From positions 3,155-67,154 of the forward strand of contig CAYRYZ010000005.1 in assembly GCA_964428745.1 (NCBI GenBank): 64,000 bases of DNA, written 5' to 3'. Made by a program: the position numbers and the translations under genes. Of this stretch, positions 52,273 through 62,015 are shown piece by piece. Below the pieces are notes generated by a model. The model did not search any database. It was not told where the DNA came from and saw only the letters and a program-made list of their open reading frames with translations. How positions within the stretch are numbered: the first letter of the stretch is position 1; each line of letters starts with the position of its first letter. This DNA comes from GCA-002713455 sp964428745 (lineage in GTDB: Bacteria > Fidelibacterota > Marinisomatia > Marinisomatales > TCS55).

Positions 52273-53392
52273 TCAAATAGTATTCATATTAATGATTTGC
52301 CTTTGTTTTGAAGGCTGTTCTATGATCAAAAAATTCCTACCTGGGAAAAAGGGGTCGGATGATATTTCATATGAACTAATTGAGAATCTTAGTACAGCTT
52401 TCAGTGAGGGAAAGCTTCAGGCACTCGAAGAGATGATTGCGATATATAATGACACTAATCAACCTTATGATGTACGAATGGCAGCTGGACGAGCATTAGC
52501 TGAAACACAACATCCAACAGCATTAAATGCATTATCTGAGACAGTAGGTGAAGCAGCAGCTTTAGATGTTAGTTTTATGATTGGGTCTATAGAATTATTA
52601 GCTCAGTTTCGCGATGATCCACGTGCTGCAGATGCAATGGTAAATGCAATGAATAAAGTGGAAGAAAAAACAAACTCACTGCAATTAGCTTTAGTTAAAA
52701 ATTTGAACAAAGTCAGAACTAAAGATCAAGTTTTGGCGCTTTTAGATTTATATGAAGTAAGCCGAAGTAATTTTAATCGGACAGAAAAACTACTCACAGA
52801 AACACTTGGAGCTCTTGGTACAGATGAAGTAGTCCCAATATTAACAAAAATCTCTAGAGACCCTTTTGTTAAACTAGGTATAAGAAATAGGGCATTGGAA
52901 ATACTTGGAAAGAAGGATCCTTCTCAAGTTGCAGGTGCTTTCGCTGAGTTACTTGGAGATCCAGAAACAAATCTAGAAGTCAGAAATTTTGCTCTTGATA
53001 CAATGAAAGGTGTAAAAGAAGAAAATTTAATATTAGCGCTATTGCAAACCTATCGAACAGGTAAAGATCAATACTATAATATACTTAACACTCTACTTGA
53101 GGCACTTGGAGAATTTGATGATCCAGAAATCAGACGATCTGTGGAAGAAATAGCTATGAATGATTCATACCCGCTTGAAATTCGTATAAAGGCTATTGAC
53201 AAATTATCTGAAATTAGTGACCAATCTGTAATACCATTACTTATGCCCATCTTATCTGATTATGATCAATACAAACTCCATGCTCCTGTAATCCAAGCAG
53301 TTAGAAACTTGGGCGGATATGATCAATATAGACAAGAAATTAAACGACGGACTTTTGAAGCCCATCAAAAAGCAGTAACTACAAATGAATAG
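52259..53392 (+). CDS. Lipoprotein made of HEAT-like repeats
   Basis: 377 residues. A lipoprotein signal ends at the lipobox CFEGCS (Cys near residue 20). The rest is an all-helical solenoid of HEAT-type repeats of about 35 residues, with recurring VRMAAGRALAETQHPTALNA, LTETLGALGTDEVVPILTKI and IRIKAIDKLSEISDQSVIPL units. Such scaffolds bind proteins, and here it probably sits in the periplasm on a membrane. No enzyme domain is present. It overlaps both neighbours by 8 to 14 bases, so the three genes are translated together. Confidence 0.85.
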   Translation: MKHRNQIVFILMICLCFEGCSMIKKFLPGKKGSDDISYELIENLSTAFSEGKLQALEEMIAIYNDTNQPYDVRMAAGRALAETQHPTALNALSETVGEAAALDVSFMIGSIELLAQFRDDPRAADAMVNAMNKVEEKTNSLQLALVKNLNKVRTKDQVLALLDLYEVSRSNFNRTEKLLTETLGALGTDEVVPILTKISRDPFVKLGIRNRALEILGKKDPSQVAGAFAELLGDPETNLEVRNFALDTMKGVKEENLILALLQTYRTGKDQYYNILNTLLEALGEFDDPEIRRSVEEIAMNDSYPLEIRIKAIDKLSEISDQSVIPLLMPILSDYDQYKLHAPVIQAVRNLGGYDQYRQEIKRRTFEAHQKAVTTNE

Positions 53393-54293
53393 ACTTCTTT
53401 TACCTTTACTATTACTTAGCAGTTCAATTGCTCAAGATAATGATAGTTTATCATCTATGGTTTCAGATACTGTCCAAATTGACCAAGCTCAAAAGGAACT
53501 AGCAGACTCTACAAATATCACTCCTCTAAATCAGACTAAGAAAAATGATGCTATCGAATTAGGTAATGGTGAACAAAATGAAGAGAAAACTTATAATGAT
53601 TCACTTGAAGAATCAATTCCCCTACCGGAGGTAAGAAGATTAACTAAAGAAACTGATAAACTAGACTCCGATAAACCCTTTTTCGAATTAAAAAGTAGCA
53701 TTGACCTACTTCATCAACAAGTTGATTCCTTAAAAAAAGTAATATCCACTTATGAAAAAGGAAAAGGCGCTATGCCCACAATTGATGAGGATTTACTTAA
53801 TCTTATAAAGGTACCCCAACTTCGTCATAGAGTTGAACTGCAGAATGGTACAATTATAAATGGTGAAATAATAGAAGAAGATGAGTTAGGAATTATTATC
53901 CAAACATCTATCGGGCAATTAGCTATTGAAAAAGATAGAATTATCGATATTTTGGAAGATCTTCCACCTATTGCTAAGGTTGAGTTGATTTCCGAACCTT
54001 TTATTGATGCATTCCCAGATCGAGAAGAAATCACAGGTTCAATAAAGAATATAGGTACAAAACGTGCCGACTTTGTCAGAGTGATTGCCCATCTTTGGTC
54101 TCCAACAACATCATTATTACAACAAGATTCTGTTTTTATATCTGGACAAAACCAGAAATACTATACTGGAATTAAATCAGATTCAGCATTAGAACCTGGA
54201 GCAATTGTAGATTTTAAAATAACTATCCTTCTTTCTGAAGCAGATGAAGTATCTTATCGTACTTACGAAGTTCGCTGGGAATCTTATAAATAA
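53385..54293 (+). CDS. Exported protein with coiled coil and FxLYD-like C-terminal domain
   Basis: 302 residues. A signal peptide (MNRLLLPLLLLSSSIAQ) leads into a Ser/Asp/Glu-rich stretch and a predicted coiled coil near residues 100-130 (LKSSIDLLHQQVDSLKKVIS). A short beta module follows (VELQNGTIINGEIIEEDELG then QLAIEKDRIIDILED, residues 147-190), resembling the small beta module of FCB envelope proteins. The end is an FxLYD-type beta-sandwich (ITGSIKNIGTKRADFVRVIA). Its function is unknown. It is coupled to the HEAT lipoprotein, which suggests a shared envelope complex. Confidence 0.72.
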   Translation: MNRLLLPLLLLSSSIAQDNDSLSSMVSDTVQIDQAQKELADSTNITPLNQTKKNDAIELGNGEQNEEKTYNDSLEESIPLPEVRRLTKETDKLDSDKPFFELKSSIDLLHQQVDSLKKVISTYEKGKGAMPTIDEDLLNLIKVPQLRHRVELQNGTIINGEIIEEDELGIIIQTSIGQLAIEKDRIIDILEDLPPIAKVELISEPFIDAFPDREEITGSIKNIGTKRADFVRVIAHLWSPTTSLLQQDSVFISGQNQKYYTGIKSDSALEPGAIVDFKITILLSEADEVSYRTYEVRWESYK

Positions 54294-54296
54294 TAA

Positions 54297-55271
54297 TTAC
54301 AGATGTGTTTGGTACACATCATGAAGTCTCAATAGACCAAAACATAATTTCTCATCATCATTTACAACTGGTAAAACTGATATTTGAGATTCACGCTCTT
54401 CCATTAAAGTCAATGCCTCCCTTAATGGAGCTTTTATATTGATCGAAATAGGATTTATAGACATTATTTCGCTCGCTAGCATTTTGTCAATATCGCCATT
54501 TTCTGCTAAACATCGTCTTAAATCTCCCTCTGTGACAATTCCTAAAAGAGTTTCATTATTTAAAACTAAAGCTGCCCCATATGGTTTTTCAGTCATATCA
54601 ATTACAACTTTTCGAAGTTTATCGTCTTTTTTTACAACGGCTACATTATCAATAGGTTGCATTATATCTTCTACAGTGAGTCGGAGTCGTCTGCCAAGAT
54701 CTCCAGCGGGGTGAAGTTTAGCAAAATCTTCATGATTAAACCCTTGATGACTCATAATGACAGCAGCTAAAGCATCACCAATTGCTAAAGTGAGCGTCGT
54801 ACTTGCTGTTGGCACTAAGCCTAAAGGATCTACTTCTCTAGATACGGATGCATCCAAAACAATATCCATATGATCCACTAAAGAAGATTTCATATTACCA
54901 AGTATTCCTATTAAAGGAGAATTAAATTCTTTAAGAATTGGAATTAGCTTAATTAGCTCATTAGTAGAACCACTTTTTGAGATTAATATAGTTGGATCTC
55001 CTGGTGCATATATACCTAGATCACCATGAGCAGCTTCAGCTGCATGTAAAAAAACTGCTTTATTTCCAATGCTACACAATGTAGCTGCTATTTTTTGTGC
55101 AATTAATCCAGATTTTCCCATACCGCAAATAACAACTTTACCTGGGTGTTTAACAATTAAATCGCAAACGTCCACTACGCTACTAGAAATTCTGTCTGCT
55201 GCATTAATTAGTTCTTGTCCTTCATCATGAAGAATAGAACTAGCAATTGATTTTAACTTATCATCTGTCAT
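54297..55271 (-). CDS. kdsD: Arabinose-5-phosphate isomerase
   Basis: 324 residues. The N-terminal SIS sugar-isomerase domain has VVICGMGKSGLIAQKIAATL near residue 46 and AAEAAHGDLGIYAPGDPTIL near 78. LVPTASTTLTLAIGDALAAV near 152 is the KdsD/KpsF signature. Two CBS domains follow (about 200-324: VEDIMQPIDNVAVVKKDDKL, LASEIMSINPISINIKAPLR). It makes arabinose-5-phosphate, the precursor for KdsA (61203), so the KDO pathway is largely in this region. It lies downstream of argF, 12 bases away. Confidence 0.94.
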   Translation of the reverse strand: MTDDKLKSIASSILHDEGQELINAADRISSSVVDVCDLIVKHPGKVVICGMGKSGLIAQKIAATLCSIGNKAVFLHAAEAAHGDLGIYAPGDPTILISKSGSTNELIKLIPILKEFNSPLIGILGNMKSSLVDHMDIVLDASVSREVDPLGLVPTASTTLTLAIGDALAAVIMSHQGFNHEDFAKLHPAGDLGRRLRLTVEDIMQPIDNVAVVKKDDKLRKVVIDMTEKPYGAALVLNNETLLGIVTEGDLRRCLAENGDIDKMLASEIMSINPISINIKAPLREALTLMEERESQISVLPVVNDDEKLCFGLLRLHDVYQTHL

Positions 55272-55283
55272 AAAAAATAAAAT

Positions 55284-56201
55284 TTACATCTTACTTGCAA
55301 GCATTACCATAATCGCATTTTGTGCATGCATCCTATTTTCAGCTTGGTCGAAAACAATTGAATTTGATGATTCCATTACTTTATCAGTTACTTCTCTCCC
55401 TCGCTCTGCAGGTAAGCAATGCATAAACAATGTATTTTTACCTGTTGAATTAAGCATTGAAGAATTTACCTGAAAATCTGCAAATGCTTTTTCGCGGGTT
55501 TCGACCTCATCTTTCTGCCCCATTGACGCCCAAACATCTGTATAGATCACATCAGCATCAATAATATCTTTTTTGGGATCATGACTTAACTCAAAAGTAG
55601 ATAATCCAGCTTCTTTGATTAAACTAATTGTTTTGGTATCTGGCTCAAATCCTTCAGGGCAAATACATGTAAAATGAAATGGTATTCGGGCAGCTAAACG
55701 AAGCCATGAGTGTACAATATTGTTTCCATCACCCACGTATACAATTTTCATTTCATTAAGATTCCCTCTATGTTCATAAATAGTGAATATATCTGCCATT
55801 ATCTGACAGGGGTGATTATAGTCCGTTAATCCGTTGATTATAGGAACTGTTGCATATTCTGCCAATTCAAGAATATGCCGGTGATCAAATAAACGCGCCA
55901 TAATCATATCATTATATCCACTAATAACTCGAGCTATATCCTTTACTGCCTCTCTTTTACCAATTCCAATATCATTGGGGCCCAGATACAATGCATGACC
56001 TCCTAATCTGAAAAACCCTGTTTCAAAGGATACTCTTGTTCGTGCAGAAGGTTTCGCAAAAATCATTGCTAGGGAGCAATTATTAAAAGGTTGATAGTCT
56101 TCCTTATTTAATACTTTTGTTTTTATTTCTTGTGCAAGATCAATAAAATCCAAAATTTCTCGTGTTGTTAAATCAGTAATATGTAAAAAATCTCGTTTCA
56201 T
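55284..56201 (-). CDS. argF: Ornithine carbamoyltransferase
   Basis: 305 residues, full length. Carbamoyl-phosphate binding is seen in FAKPSARTRVSFETGFFRLG near residue 49 and in MARLFDHRHILELA near 100; the HPCQ motif is NHPCQIMADIFTIYEH near 128. The ornithine loop reads VWASMGQKDE near 228 and the catalytic Cys segment is FMHCLPAERGREV near 264. It makes citrulline from ornithine. No other arg biosynthesis genes adjoin it. The M20 and arginase-family genes lie 35 kb away. Confidence 0.94.
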   Translation of the reverse strand: MKRDFLHITDLTTREILDFIDLAQEIKTKVLNKEDYQPFNNCSLAMIFAKPSARTRVSFETGFFRLGGHALYLGPNDIGIGKREAVKDIARVISGYNDMIMARLFDHRHILELAEYATVPIINGLTDYNHPCQIMADIFTIYEHRGNLNEMKIVYVGDGNNIVHSWLRLAARIPFHFTCICPEGFEPDTKTISLIKEAGLSTFELSHDPKKDIIDADVIYTDVWASMGQKDEVETREKAFADFQVNSSMLNSTGKNTLFMHCLPAERGREVTDKVMESSNSIVFDQAENRMHAQNAIMVMLASKM

Positions 56202-56245
56202 ATTAAATCTTGCAAAATAGTTGAGTATTAAATTTGAACCGCAAT

Positions 56246-57094
56246 TTATTTTTTCATTAATAACTTAAACAAACCCGAATTCAATGGTAAGACCAAGGTG
56301 GTTTTATCATCTACAACTTTTTTATAAGCATCTAAAGTTCGAACAAACTCATAAAATTTGGGATCAGATGAATACGAACGTGCATATATATTTACAGCTT
56401 TAGCATCACCATCTCCACGCAAACGCTCTGCTTGTTTATAAGCATCCGCTAAAATAATTGTTTTATCTCTATCGGTCGCAGCACGAATTTTTTGCGCTTC
56501 TTCTTCACCTTCAGAACGATATTTATTAGCCTGTCGCTTCCTTTCCGCTTCCATACGTGCATAAATAGATTCTTCATTTTCGGATGGTAAGTCAACTCGT
56601 CGTATTCTCACATCCACTACAGAAATACCATAATCCAGAGTGGCGTTATCACTAGCTGTCGTAACTACTTCCATAAGTTGTTCTCGATTCTCCGTAATGA
56701 TTTCAACCATATTATGAGTTCCTAATTCTCGGCGAAGCTCTGAATAAACAATGTCATCCATTCTACTTAATGCGGTTGGAATTGCTTGTACTGTTTTTAA
56801 GAATTGAAGAGGATCAACAATTTTCCATCGAATATAATTATCAACGATAAGGGTTTTTTTATCTTTGCTCAAAATTTCTTCTGGAGGAGAATCATACTCC
56901 AATAATCGATTATCAAAAACGATTTTCTCTTGTATCGGGAAAGGAACCTTAAAATTAAGTCCTGGATTAGTAATTGTACGAACAGGTTTCCCCAATTGAA
57001 GAATAACAACTTGTTCAGTCTCATCTACTATGAATATAGTAGTTACTCCAATAAACGCAACTAGGAAGCATAATATCATCATTGTTTTTTTCAT
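56246..57094 (-). CDS. hflC: HflC, FtsH-associated SPFH protein
   Basis: 282 residues. One N-terminal membrane segment (MMILCFLVAFIGVTTIFIVD) is followed by an SPFH/band 7 domain (EQVVILQLGKPVRTITNPGL, then YIRWKIVDPLQFLKTVQAIP). A helical region follows (RMEAERKRQANKYRSEGEEE) and then the HflC C-terminus with FYEFVRTLDAYKK. With HflK it forms the cage around the FtsH protease. It begins two bases after the hflK stop. Confidence 0.94.
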   Translation of the reverse strand: MKKTMMILCFLVAFIGVTTIFIVDETEQVVILQLGKPVRTITNPGLNFKVPFPIQEKIVFDNRLLEYDSPPEEILSKDKKTLIVDNYIRWKIVDPLQFLKTVQAIPTALSRMDDIVYSELRRELGTHNMVEIITENREQLMEVVTTASDNATLDYGISVVDVRIRRVDLPSENEESIYARMEAERKRQANKYRSEGEEEAQKIRAATDRDKTIILADAYKQAERLRGDGDAKAVNIYARSYSSDPKFYEFVRTLDAYKKVVDDKTTLVLPLNSGLFKLLMKK

Positions 57095-57096
57095 GA

Positions 57097-58062
57097 TTAT
57101 TTATCTCCTTTTGTTTTTAGATTAAGAAGATTAATAAGATTGCCACCACTCTCTCCATCTGGAACAATAATCTTCTCTGTATTTTCTAATATTTCCTCAA
57201 CAGTTTCAAGATACATTCGTGTTTCAGTGACACCTTTCGCTTTTCGATACTCTTTTAATACTGCATTAAATTTTGCGACATCTCCCTCTGCTCTTGCGAT
57301 ACGAGCTTCCTTGTATCCTTCGGCCTCTCTAATCATAGATTGAGCTTCACCGCGAGCTTTTGGAATTATATCATTTCGATATCCTTCAGCCTGATTAATC
57401 ATTCGATTTTTATCTTCTTTAGCAGAGGCCACATCTTTAAATGCAGCAACTACTTGCTCTGGAGGACTAACATCTTGAAGTTGGACAGCAACAACTAAAA
57501 TACCAGTTTCATATTTATCCAAGATAGATTGGACTAGGCCTTTTGCTTCTTCTTGGATCATAAATTTACCAGAGGTTAATGCTTGATCAATGTTGTGACG
57601 TCCAATAACAGTTCTGAGAGACGCTTCAGATGCTTGTCTTACTGTCACTTCTGGCTTAATAAAATTAAAAACATAAGCAATGGGATCTTTAATCCGGTAC
57701 TGAACAATCATTTCAGCGTCAACTATATTTTCATCGCCTGTTAACATTAAACTCTCTCGTTCAACTGTTTGATATTGATTTTTTCCTACACTTCGGAAAC
57801 CAATCTCGATCCTTTTAACCTCTGTCACTTTAGGCGTTTGAACTTTTTCAATAGGGTACGGAAAATGATAATTTAATCCGGACTGCGCCGTTCGAGAATA
57901 TTTACCAAATGTTTGTACAACACCAACTTCATCTGGTCCAACCACGTATGTACCTGTAAGTAGCCAAAGAGCCAGAGCAATTCCAAAAATTGAGAATCCT
58001 CCAATGGATAATACTGGAACTTTTATTTCTTGGTCTCCAAGAATAATTCGTTTATATGCCAT
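57097..58062 (-). CDS. hflK: HflK, FtsH-associated SPFH protein
   Basis: 321 residues. A membrane segment (SIGGFSIFGIALALWLLTGT) precedes the band 7 domain (YVVGPDEVGVVQTFGKYSRT, GLNYHFPYPIEKVQTPKVTE). The HflK signature VQLQDVSPPEQVVAAFKDVA is near residue 195, followed by the coiled-coil tail. The Gly/Pro-rich N-terminal extension of the E. coli protein is missing. It pairs with HflC at the inner membrane and modulates FtsH. Confidence 0.94.
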   Translation of the reverse strand: MAYKRIILGDQEIKVPVLSIGGFSIFGIALALWLLTGTYVVGPDEVGVVQTFGKYSRTAQSGLNYHFPYPIEKVQTPKVTEVKRIEIGFRSVGKNQYQTVERESLMLTGDENIVDAEMIVQYRIKDPIAYVFNFIKPEVTVRQASEASLRTVIGRHNIDQALTSGKFMIQEEAKGLVQSILDKYETGILVVAVQLQDVSPPEQVVAAFKDVASAKEDKNRMINQAEGYRNDIIPKARGEAQSMIREAEGYKEARIARAEGDVAKFNAVLKEYRKAKGVTETRMYLETVEEILENTEKIIVPDGESGGNLINLLNLKTKGDK

Positions 58063-58074
58063 TCTATTTCCTTT

Positions 58075-59427
58075 CTAATGAGTTAATTTGCGTCGAAGTC
58101 TAGCGACTGGAAAGTGCAGTTGTTCTCTATATTTTGCAACTGTCCTTCTCGCAACTGGATAGCCCTTGCTATTTAATTTCTTTGCTAGATTAGTATCAGT
58201 TAATGGTATTTTCTTATCTTCTTCATCTATCAACTGCTTTAACAAATCTTTGATGGTATTTGTACTGACTTCTTCTCCGCTATCAATAATATATCCATCT
58301 GTAAAGAAAGATTTTAATTCAAAAATACCATAGGGTGTATCTACATATTTTCCCCTAGTTGAGCGACTAATCGTAGAAATATCCATTGTTATTTCATCGG
58401 CGATGTCTTGAAGCTTCATCGGGATTAAAACGTCAGTATCCCCTTCAAAAAAGCTTGTTTGCCTTTCAATAATTGATCGCATGACTTTAGATAATGTATT
58501 GTGTCTTTGCTCAATAGCTTGTATAAACCAAGAAGCTAAATCAAATTTTTCCTTTAAGTATTTTTTCGTATCTGTACTAATATCATTCTTATCAAGCATT
58601 GTGACATATTCATTACTGATATTTAATTCAGGGAGGATGGAATCATTTATAATAATCTTCCATTGTCCATCTTGTTGAACTACTAGAAGATCTGGAATGA
58701 CAGTTTCACTATCATTACCAATCTTTCCTTTACCTGGATGTGGATCTAACTTAGCAATTTCATTAATAACTTCTTCTAATGTTGCATTATCTATATTTAG
58801 GTTTTTTTTAATTTTTTCATAACGATGATTTGCAAAATCATCAAAATAATTCATGACAACTTGGTAAGAAACTGTATCCTGTTTATCTACCAATTGAATT
58901 TTAAGACATTCCTTAAGATCTCTAGCAGCAATTCCAGGTGGATCTAAGTGCTGAATTTTTTCAAGAATACTTAGTACCTCATTATCGGTTCTTTCATAAC
59001 GATCTGCAATTAGAACTGGTTCAATGGCTAAATATCCATTTTCATCTAAATTCCATAATATTTCTTCTGCAATAGCTCGTTCCCAGTCCTTAAACTTATA
59101 TGCATCTAATTGTTGTACTAACCCTTCAATAAAATCTAGTTGAGCCTTTACAGGAATATCGCGATCCTGAACATTATTATTTTCATAAATATTGGCTGGC
59201 TCATATTCATCAGGATCTTCATCGTATTCAACTTCTTTTTCTAAATCATCTGCTGCTAATATTGATTCATCATCCGTTTCTGACTGTTCTAATAAAGGAT
59301 TACTTTCTAATTCATCTATAATTTTCTTTTCTAAAATAGAAATATTTAACTGAAGTATATTAGCTTGTATTACTTGTTGAGGCGATAATGATTGCCTCAA
59401 AGATTGCTTTTGTTTTAATGTGGCCAT
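58075..59427 (-). CDS. rpoN: RNA polymerase sigma-54 factor
   Basis: 450 residues. Region I is Gln/Leu-rich (KQKQSLRQSLSPQQVIQANI). An acidic linker (ESNPLLEQSETDDESILAAD) and the core-binding domain (WNLDENGYLAIEPVLIADRY, LDPPGIAARDLKECLKIQL) follow. The C-terminus has the DNA-binding HTH and the RpoN box ARRTVAKYREQLHFPVARLR. No enhancer-binding activator is encoded in the window. It sits directly after lptB (zero-base gap), the same arrangement seen in many Gram-negatives. Confidence 0.96.
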   Translation of the reverse strand: MATLKQKQSLRQSLSPQQVIQANILQLNISILEKKIIDELESNPLLEQSETDDESILAADDLEKEVEYDEDPDEYEPANIYENNNVQDRDIPVKAQLDFIEGLVQQLDAYKFKDWERAIAEEILWNLDENGYLAIEPVLIADRYERTDNEVLSILEKIQHLDPPGIAARDLKECLKIQLVDKQDTVSYQVVMNYFDDFANHRYEKIKKNLNIDNATLEEVINEIAKLDPHPGKGKIGNDSETVIPDLLVVQQDGQWKIIINDSILPELNISNEYVTMLDKNDISTDTKKYLKEKFDLASWFIQAIEQRHNTLSKVMRSIIERQTSFFEGDTDVLIPMKLQDIADEITMDISTISRSTRGKYVDTPYGIFELKSFFTDGYIIDSGEEVSTNTIKDLLKQLIDEEDKKIPLTDTNLAKKLNSKGYPVARRTVAKYREQLHFPVARLRRKLTH

Positions 59428-60168
59428 TTATAGAGTGAAGCGTTCTCCAAGATATAGCCGTCTTGTTTCTTCATCGTTAGCCAAAAATTCCGAAGTACCT
59501 GATTTCAATATTTTCCCATCAAATAAAAGATAAGATCGATCAGTTATAGATAAAGTTTCTCTAACATTGTGATCTGTAATTAATACTCCAATTTTTCTTT
59601 CTTTTAGAGAATGAATAATAGCTTGAATATCTTCTACTGCAATTGGATCTACACCTGCAAAAGGTTCATCTAATAGAATAAAATCAGGATCTATAGCTAA
59701 GGTTCGTGAAATCTCAACTCGGCGTCTTTCACCTCCTGACAAGTTTGCGCCTTTATTTTTTCTTATATGTTGGATAGATAGATCATCTAACAATTTCTCT
59801 ACTTTTTCCGATTGTTCACTTTTACTAAGATCAGTCATTTCTAAAACAAGACGTAAGTTGTCTTCAACACTTAACTTTCCAAAAATTGATGGTTCTTGCG
59901 ATAAATAACCTATTCCAGAACGACTTCGTTGATACATTGCACGACTAGTAATATCTTTCTTATCGAGAAAAATATTACCCTTTGTGGGCTTGATCATTCC
60001 TGTAATCATATAAAAAGTTGTGGTTTTACCAGCACCGTTAGGTCCAAGCAGACCTACGATCTCACCTTTATTAACATCTAAGTCGACATCACGAACTACC
60101 CATCGTTTACCATAACGTTTGTGCAATCCTTTTGCACTAAGTTGATTATGAGTATCACTCGTTGTCAT
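59428..60168 (-). CDS. lptB: LPS export ABC transporter ATP-binding protein
   Basis: 246 residues. Walker A GLLGPNGAGKTTTFYMITGM is near residue 38, the Q-loop and LptB-typical GIGYLSQEPSIFGKLSVEDN near 85, the signature LSGGERRRVEISRTLA near 143, Walker B FILLDEPFAGVDPIA near 163, and the switch His in LITDHNVRETL. It powers LptFG to pull LPS from the inner membrane. It overlaps lptC upstream by 14 bases. Confidence 0.97.
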   Translation of the reverse strand: MTTSDTHNQLSAKGLHKRYGKRWVVRDVDLDVNKGEIVGLLGPNGAGKTTTFYMITGMIKPTKGNIFLDKKDITSRAMYQRSRSGIGYLSQEPSIFGKLSVEDNLRLVLEMTDLSKSEQSEKVEKLLDDLSIQHIRKNKGANLSGGERRRVEISRTLAIDPDFILLDEPFAGVDPIAVEDIQAIIHSLKERKIGVLITDHNVRETLSITDRSYLLFDGKILKSGTSEFLANDEETRRLYLGERFTL

Positions 60169-60676
60169 GGAATACGCCAGTTGGTTTTAAAATTTTCCAA
60201 TTGTCAAGTTCTACATCCGACTCAAACCCAATACCATAAAGAGTATCTTGTTCTTCAGTAATAAAAATAACTTTGTCATCTGTGTAGACTTTTTCTCGAA
60301 TATTGTCCCAAGAGAGTGTATCTGTAAATAGAGTAACGCCACTATCTGATAAGACAACAACGTTACCAATTGCAATCAGAAAGTCTTCTTCTTCATCTAC
60401 TTCAGCTATTTTAGATTTAAGGTTAGTTGTATACACTTCATTTTCATTAAAAAAATCTGCATCGACCTTTTCATTAAGAAGGATGTATTGGCGCTCATTG
60501 TACTTTTCTAAATGACCTGCTCTAATAACAGCTCGCTTTGCGCCCTTATTAGTAAGCGTAATGGTTGCATTCCAACTTTCAGCGTCTGGGCGACCTTCTC
60601 TGGAATTACCTGACCTTTCAACCTCTGAGCCTTGACAGCCAAAGGAAACAAATATAAAGAAAGGGATTAATCGCAC
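60155..60676 (-). CDS. lptC: LPS export protein LptC
   Basis: 173 residues. A short hydrophobic N-terminus with a possible lipobox (FVSFGCQG, Cys near residue 14) precedes a beta-jellyroll typical of the LptA/LptC/OstA group (RAVIRAGHLEKYNERQYILL, later GNVVVLSDSGVTLFTDTLSW). Start is GTG at 60676, overlapping the kdsC stop by one base. As an LptC-type protein it would receive LPS from LptBFG. The weak family sequence conservation leaves LptA as an alternative, but order and size favour LptC. Confidence 0.85.
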   Translation of the reverse strand: MRLIPFFIFVSFGCQGSEVERSGNSREGRPDAESWNATITLTNKGAKRAVIRAGHLEKYNERQYILLNEKVDADFFNENEVYTTNLKSKIAEVDEEEDFLIAIGNVVVLSDSGVTLFTDTLSWDNIREKVYTDDKVIFITEEQDTLYGIGFESDVELDNWKILKPTGVFHDNE

Positions 60677-61203
60677 TACTGCTTCTGAACTTTTAGTCTT
60701 AGATTATTGATTACGCTATCTAAGCGATCTTGTTTTATTAAAATCCATTCAACTGCTTCTCTAAAAGCACCATCTCCTCCACTTTTCTTTGTGATATGCA
60801 CAGCAGAATCCTTACATGGAGGTGAAGCGTTTTGTGTCGCAATAGGAACGGCTACTCTTTCCATAACTGGGATATCAATTATATCATCACCCACATAAGC
60901 AATTTCATCATCAGATAATTCGTATTTTTCTTTCAAAGCTTCATAAGGAGGTATTTTATTAAGTGTCCCATTATATAAATCTTCAATTTTTAGTTCTGCT
61001 GCCCTTTCCTCAGTGGCACTAGAATACCGCCCAGATATAAGAGCAAGTTTAATTCCTGCTTCACGCATTAGAGCTACTGCGGCCCCATCAGAAACAGAGA
61101 ATTTTTTTAACTCTATGTTGTCTTTCCCTTTGTATAAAGATCCATCAGTCCATACTCCATCCACATCAGAAATAACCATTTTTATTTTGTTAATATCGTA
61201 CAT
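60676..61203 (-). CDS. kdsC: KDO-8-phosphate phosphatase
   Basis: 175 residues from ATG 61203; a TTG one codon earlier is possible. It is a HAD phosphatase with the nucleophile motif VISDVDGVWTDGSLY near residue 10, ALISGRYSSATEERA near 54 and YVGDDIIDIPVMERVAVPIA near 105. It removes phosphate from KDO-8-P made by KdsA. The start overlaps the kdsA stop as TGATG, so the two are coupled. Confidence 0.95.
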   Translation of the reverse strand: MYDINKIKMVISDVDGVWTDGSLYKGKDNIELKKFSVSDGAAVALMREAGIKLALISGRYSSATEERAAELKIEDLYNGTLNKIPPYEALKEKYELSDDEIAYVGDDIIDIPVMERVAVPIATQNASPPCKDSAVHITKKSGGDGAFREAVEWILIKQDRLDSVINNLRLKVQKQ

Positions 61204-62015
61204 CAAGAGTTAACTAATTCAAATATTCTTTTAACTACAACCAATAATTCTTCCAATTTATCCAAAGGCCACTGTGTAGATGCGTCTGACTTTGCTGATT
61301 CAGGCTTATCATGAACTTCCATAAACAAACCATCAGCCCCCGCAGCAATGGCTGACTTGGCTAATACTGGAATCATTTCCCGATGGCCCCCAGTTGTTCC
61401 ACTGGCACCAGGTAATTGACATGAATGAGTAGCATCAAACACTACAGGATAACCTGATGATTTCATCGTAGGTATTGCTGTCATATCTGATACTAAATCA
61501 TAACCAAAGGATGTTCCACGTTCAGTAAGTAAAATATTATTATTGCCAGTTGAAGCTACCTTTTCAGCTGCAAAAGTCATTTTCCCTGGCGCAACAAATT
61601 GACCTTTTTTAATATTAATAGTTTTACCTGTTTTACCAGCAGCTAATAACAAATCGGTTTGTCGACAAAGAAACGCTGGTATTTGAAGAATATCTACAAC
61701 TTCAGCAACCGCATTGCATTGATCAGGTAAATGCACATCAGTTATAACTGGTACACCTGTTTCTTTTTTTACATCGGATAAAATAGATAATCCTTCATCC
61801 ATATCGGGACCACGAAATGAATCAGATGCTGTTCGATTAGCTTTATCAAATGAACTTTTGAAAATAAGAGGGGCACCAACGGAATCTGCAACAGATTTAA
61901 TTGCCTCTGCCATTCGTAAACTATGCTCTCTTGATTCAATAACACACGGTCCAGCAATCAAAGGAAGCGATCCTCCACCAAATTCAACATTTCCAATTTT
62001 TATTGTTTTACTCAT
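61203..62015 (-). CDS. kdsA: KDO-8-phosphate synthase
   Basis: 270 residues. Conserved segments are LIAGPCVIESREHSLRMAEA near residue 19, FKSSFDKANRTASDSFRGPD near 52, KKGQFVAPGKM near 136, TERGTSFGYDLVSDM near 166 and VFDATHSCQLPGASGTTGG near 192. It condenses phosphoenolpyruvate with arabinose-5-phosphate (from KdsD, 54297). It is the gene between kdsC and pyrG. Confidence 0.97.
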   Translation of the reverse strand: MSKTIKIGNVEFGGGSLPLIAGPCVIESREHSLRMAEAIKSVADSVGAPLIFKSSFDKANRTASDSFRGPDMDEGLSILSDVKKETGVPVITDVHLPDQCNAVAEVVDILQIPAFLCRQTDLLLAAGKTGKTINIKKGQFVAPGKMTFAAEKVASTGNNNILLTERGTSFGYDLVSDMTAIPTMKSSGYPVVFDATHSCQLPGASGTTGGHREMIPVLAKSAIAAGADGLFMEVHDKPESAKSDASTQWPLDKLEELLVVVKRIFELVNS

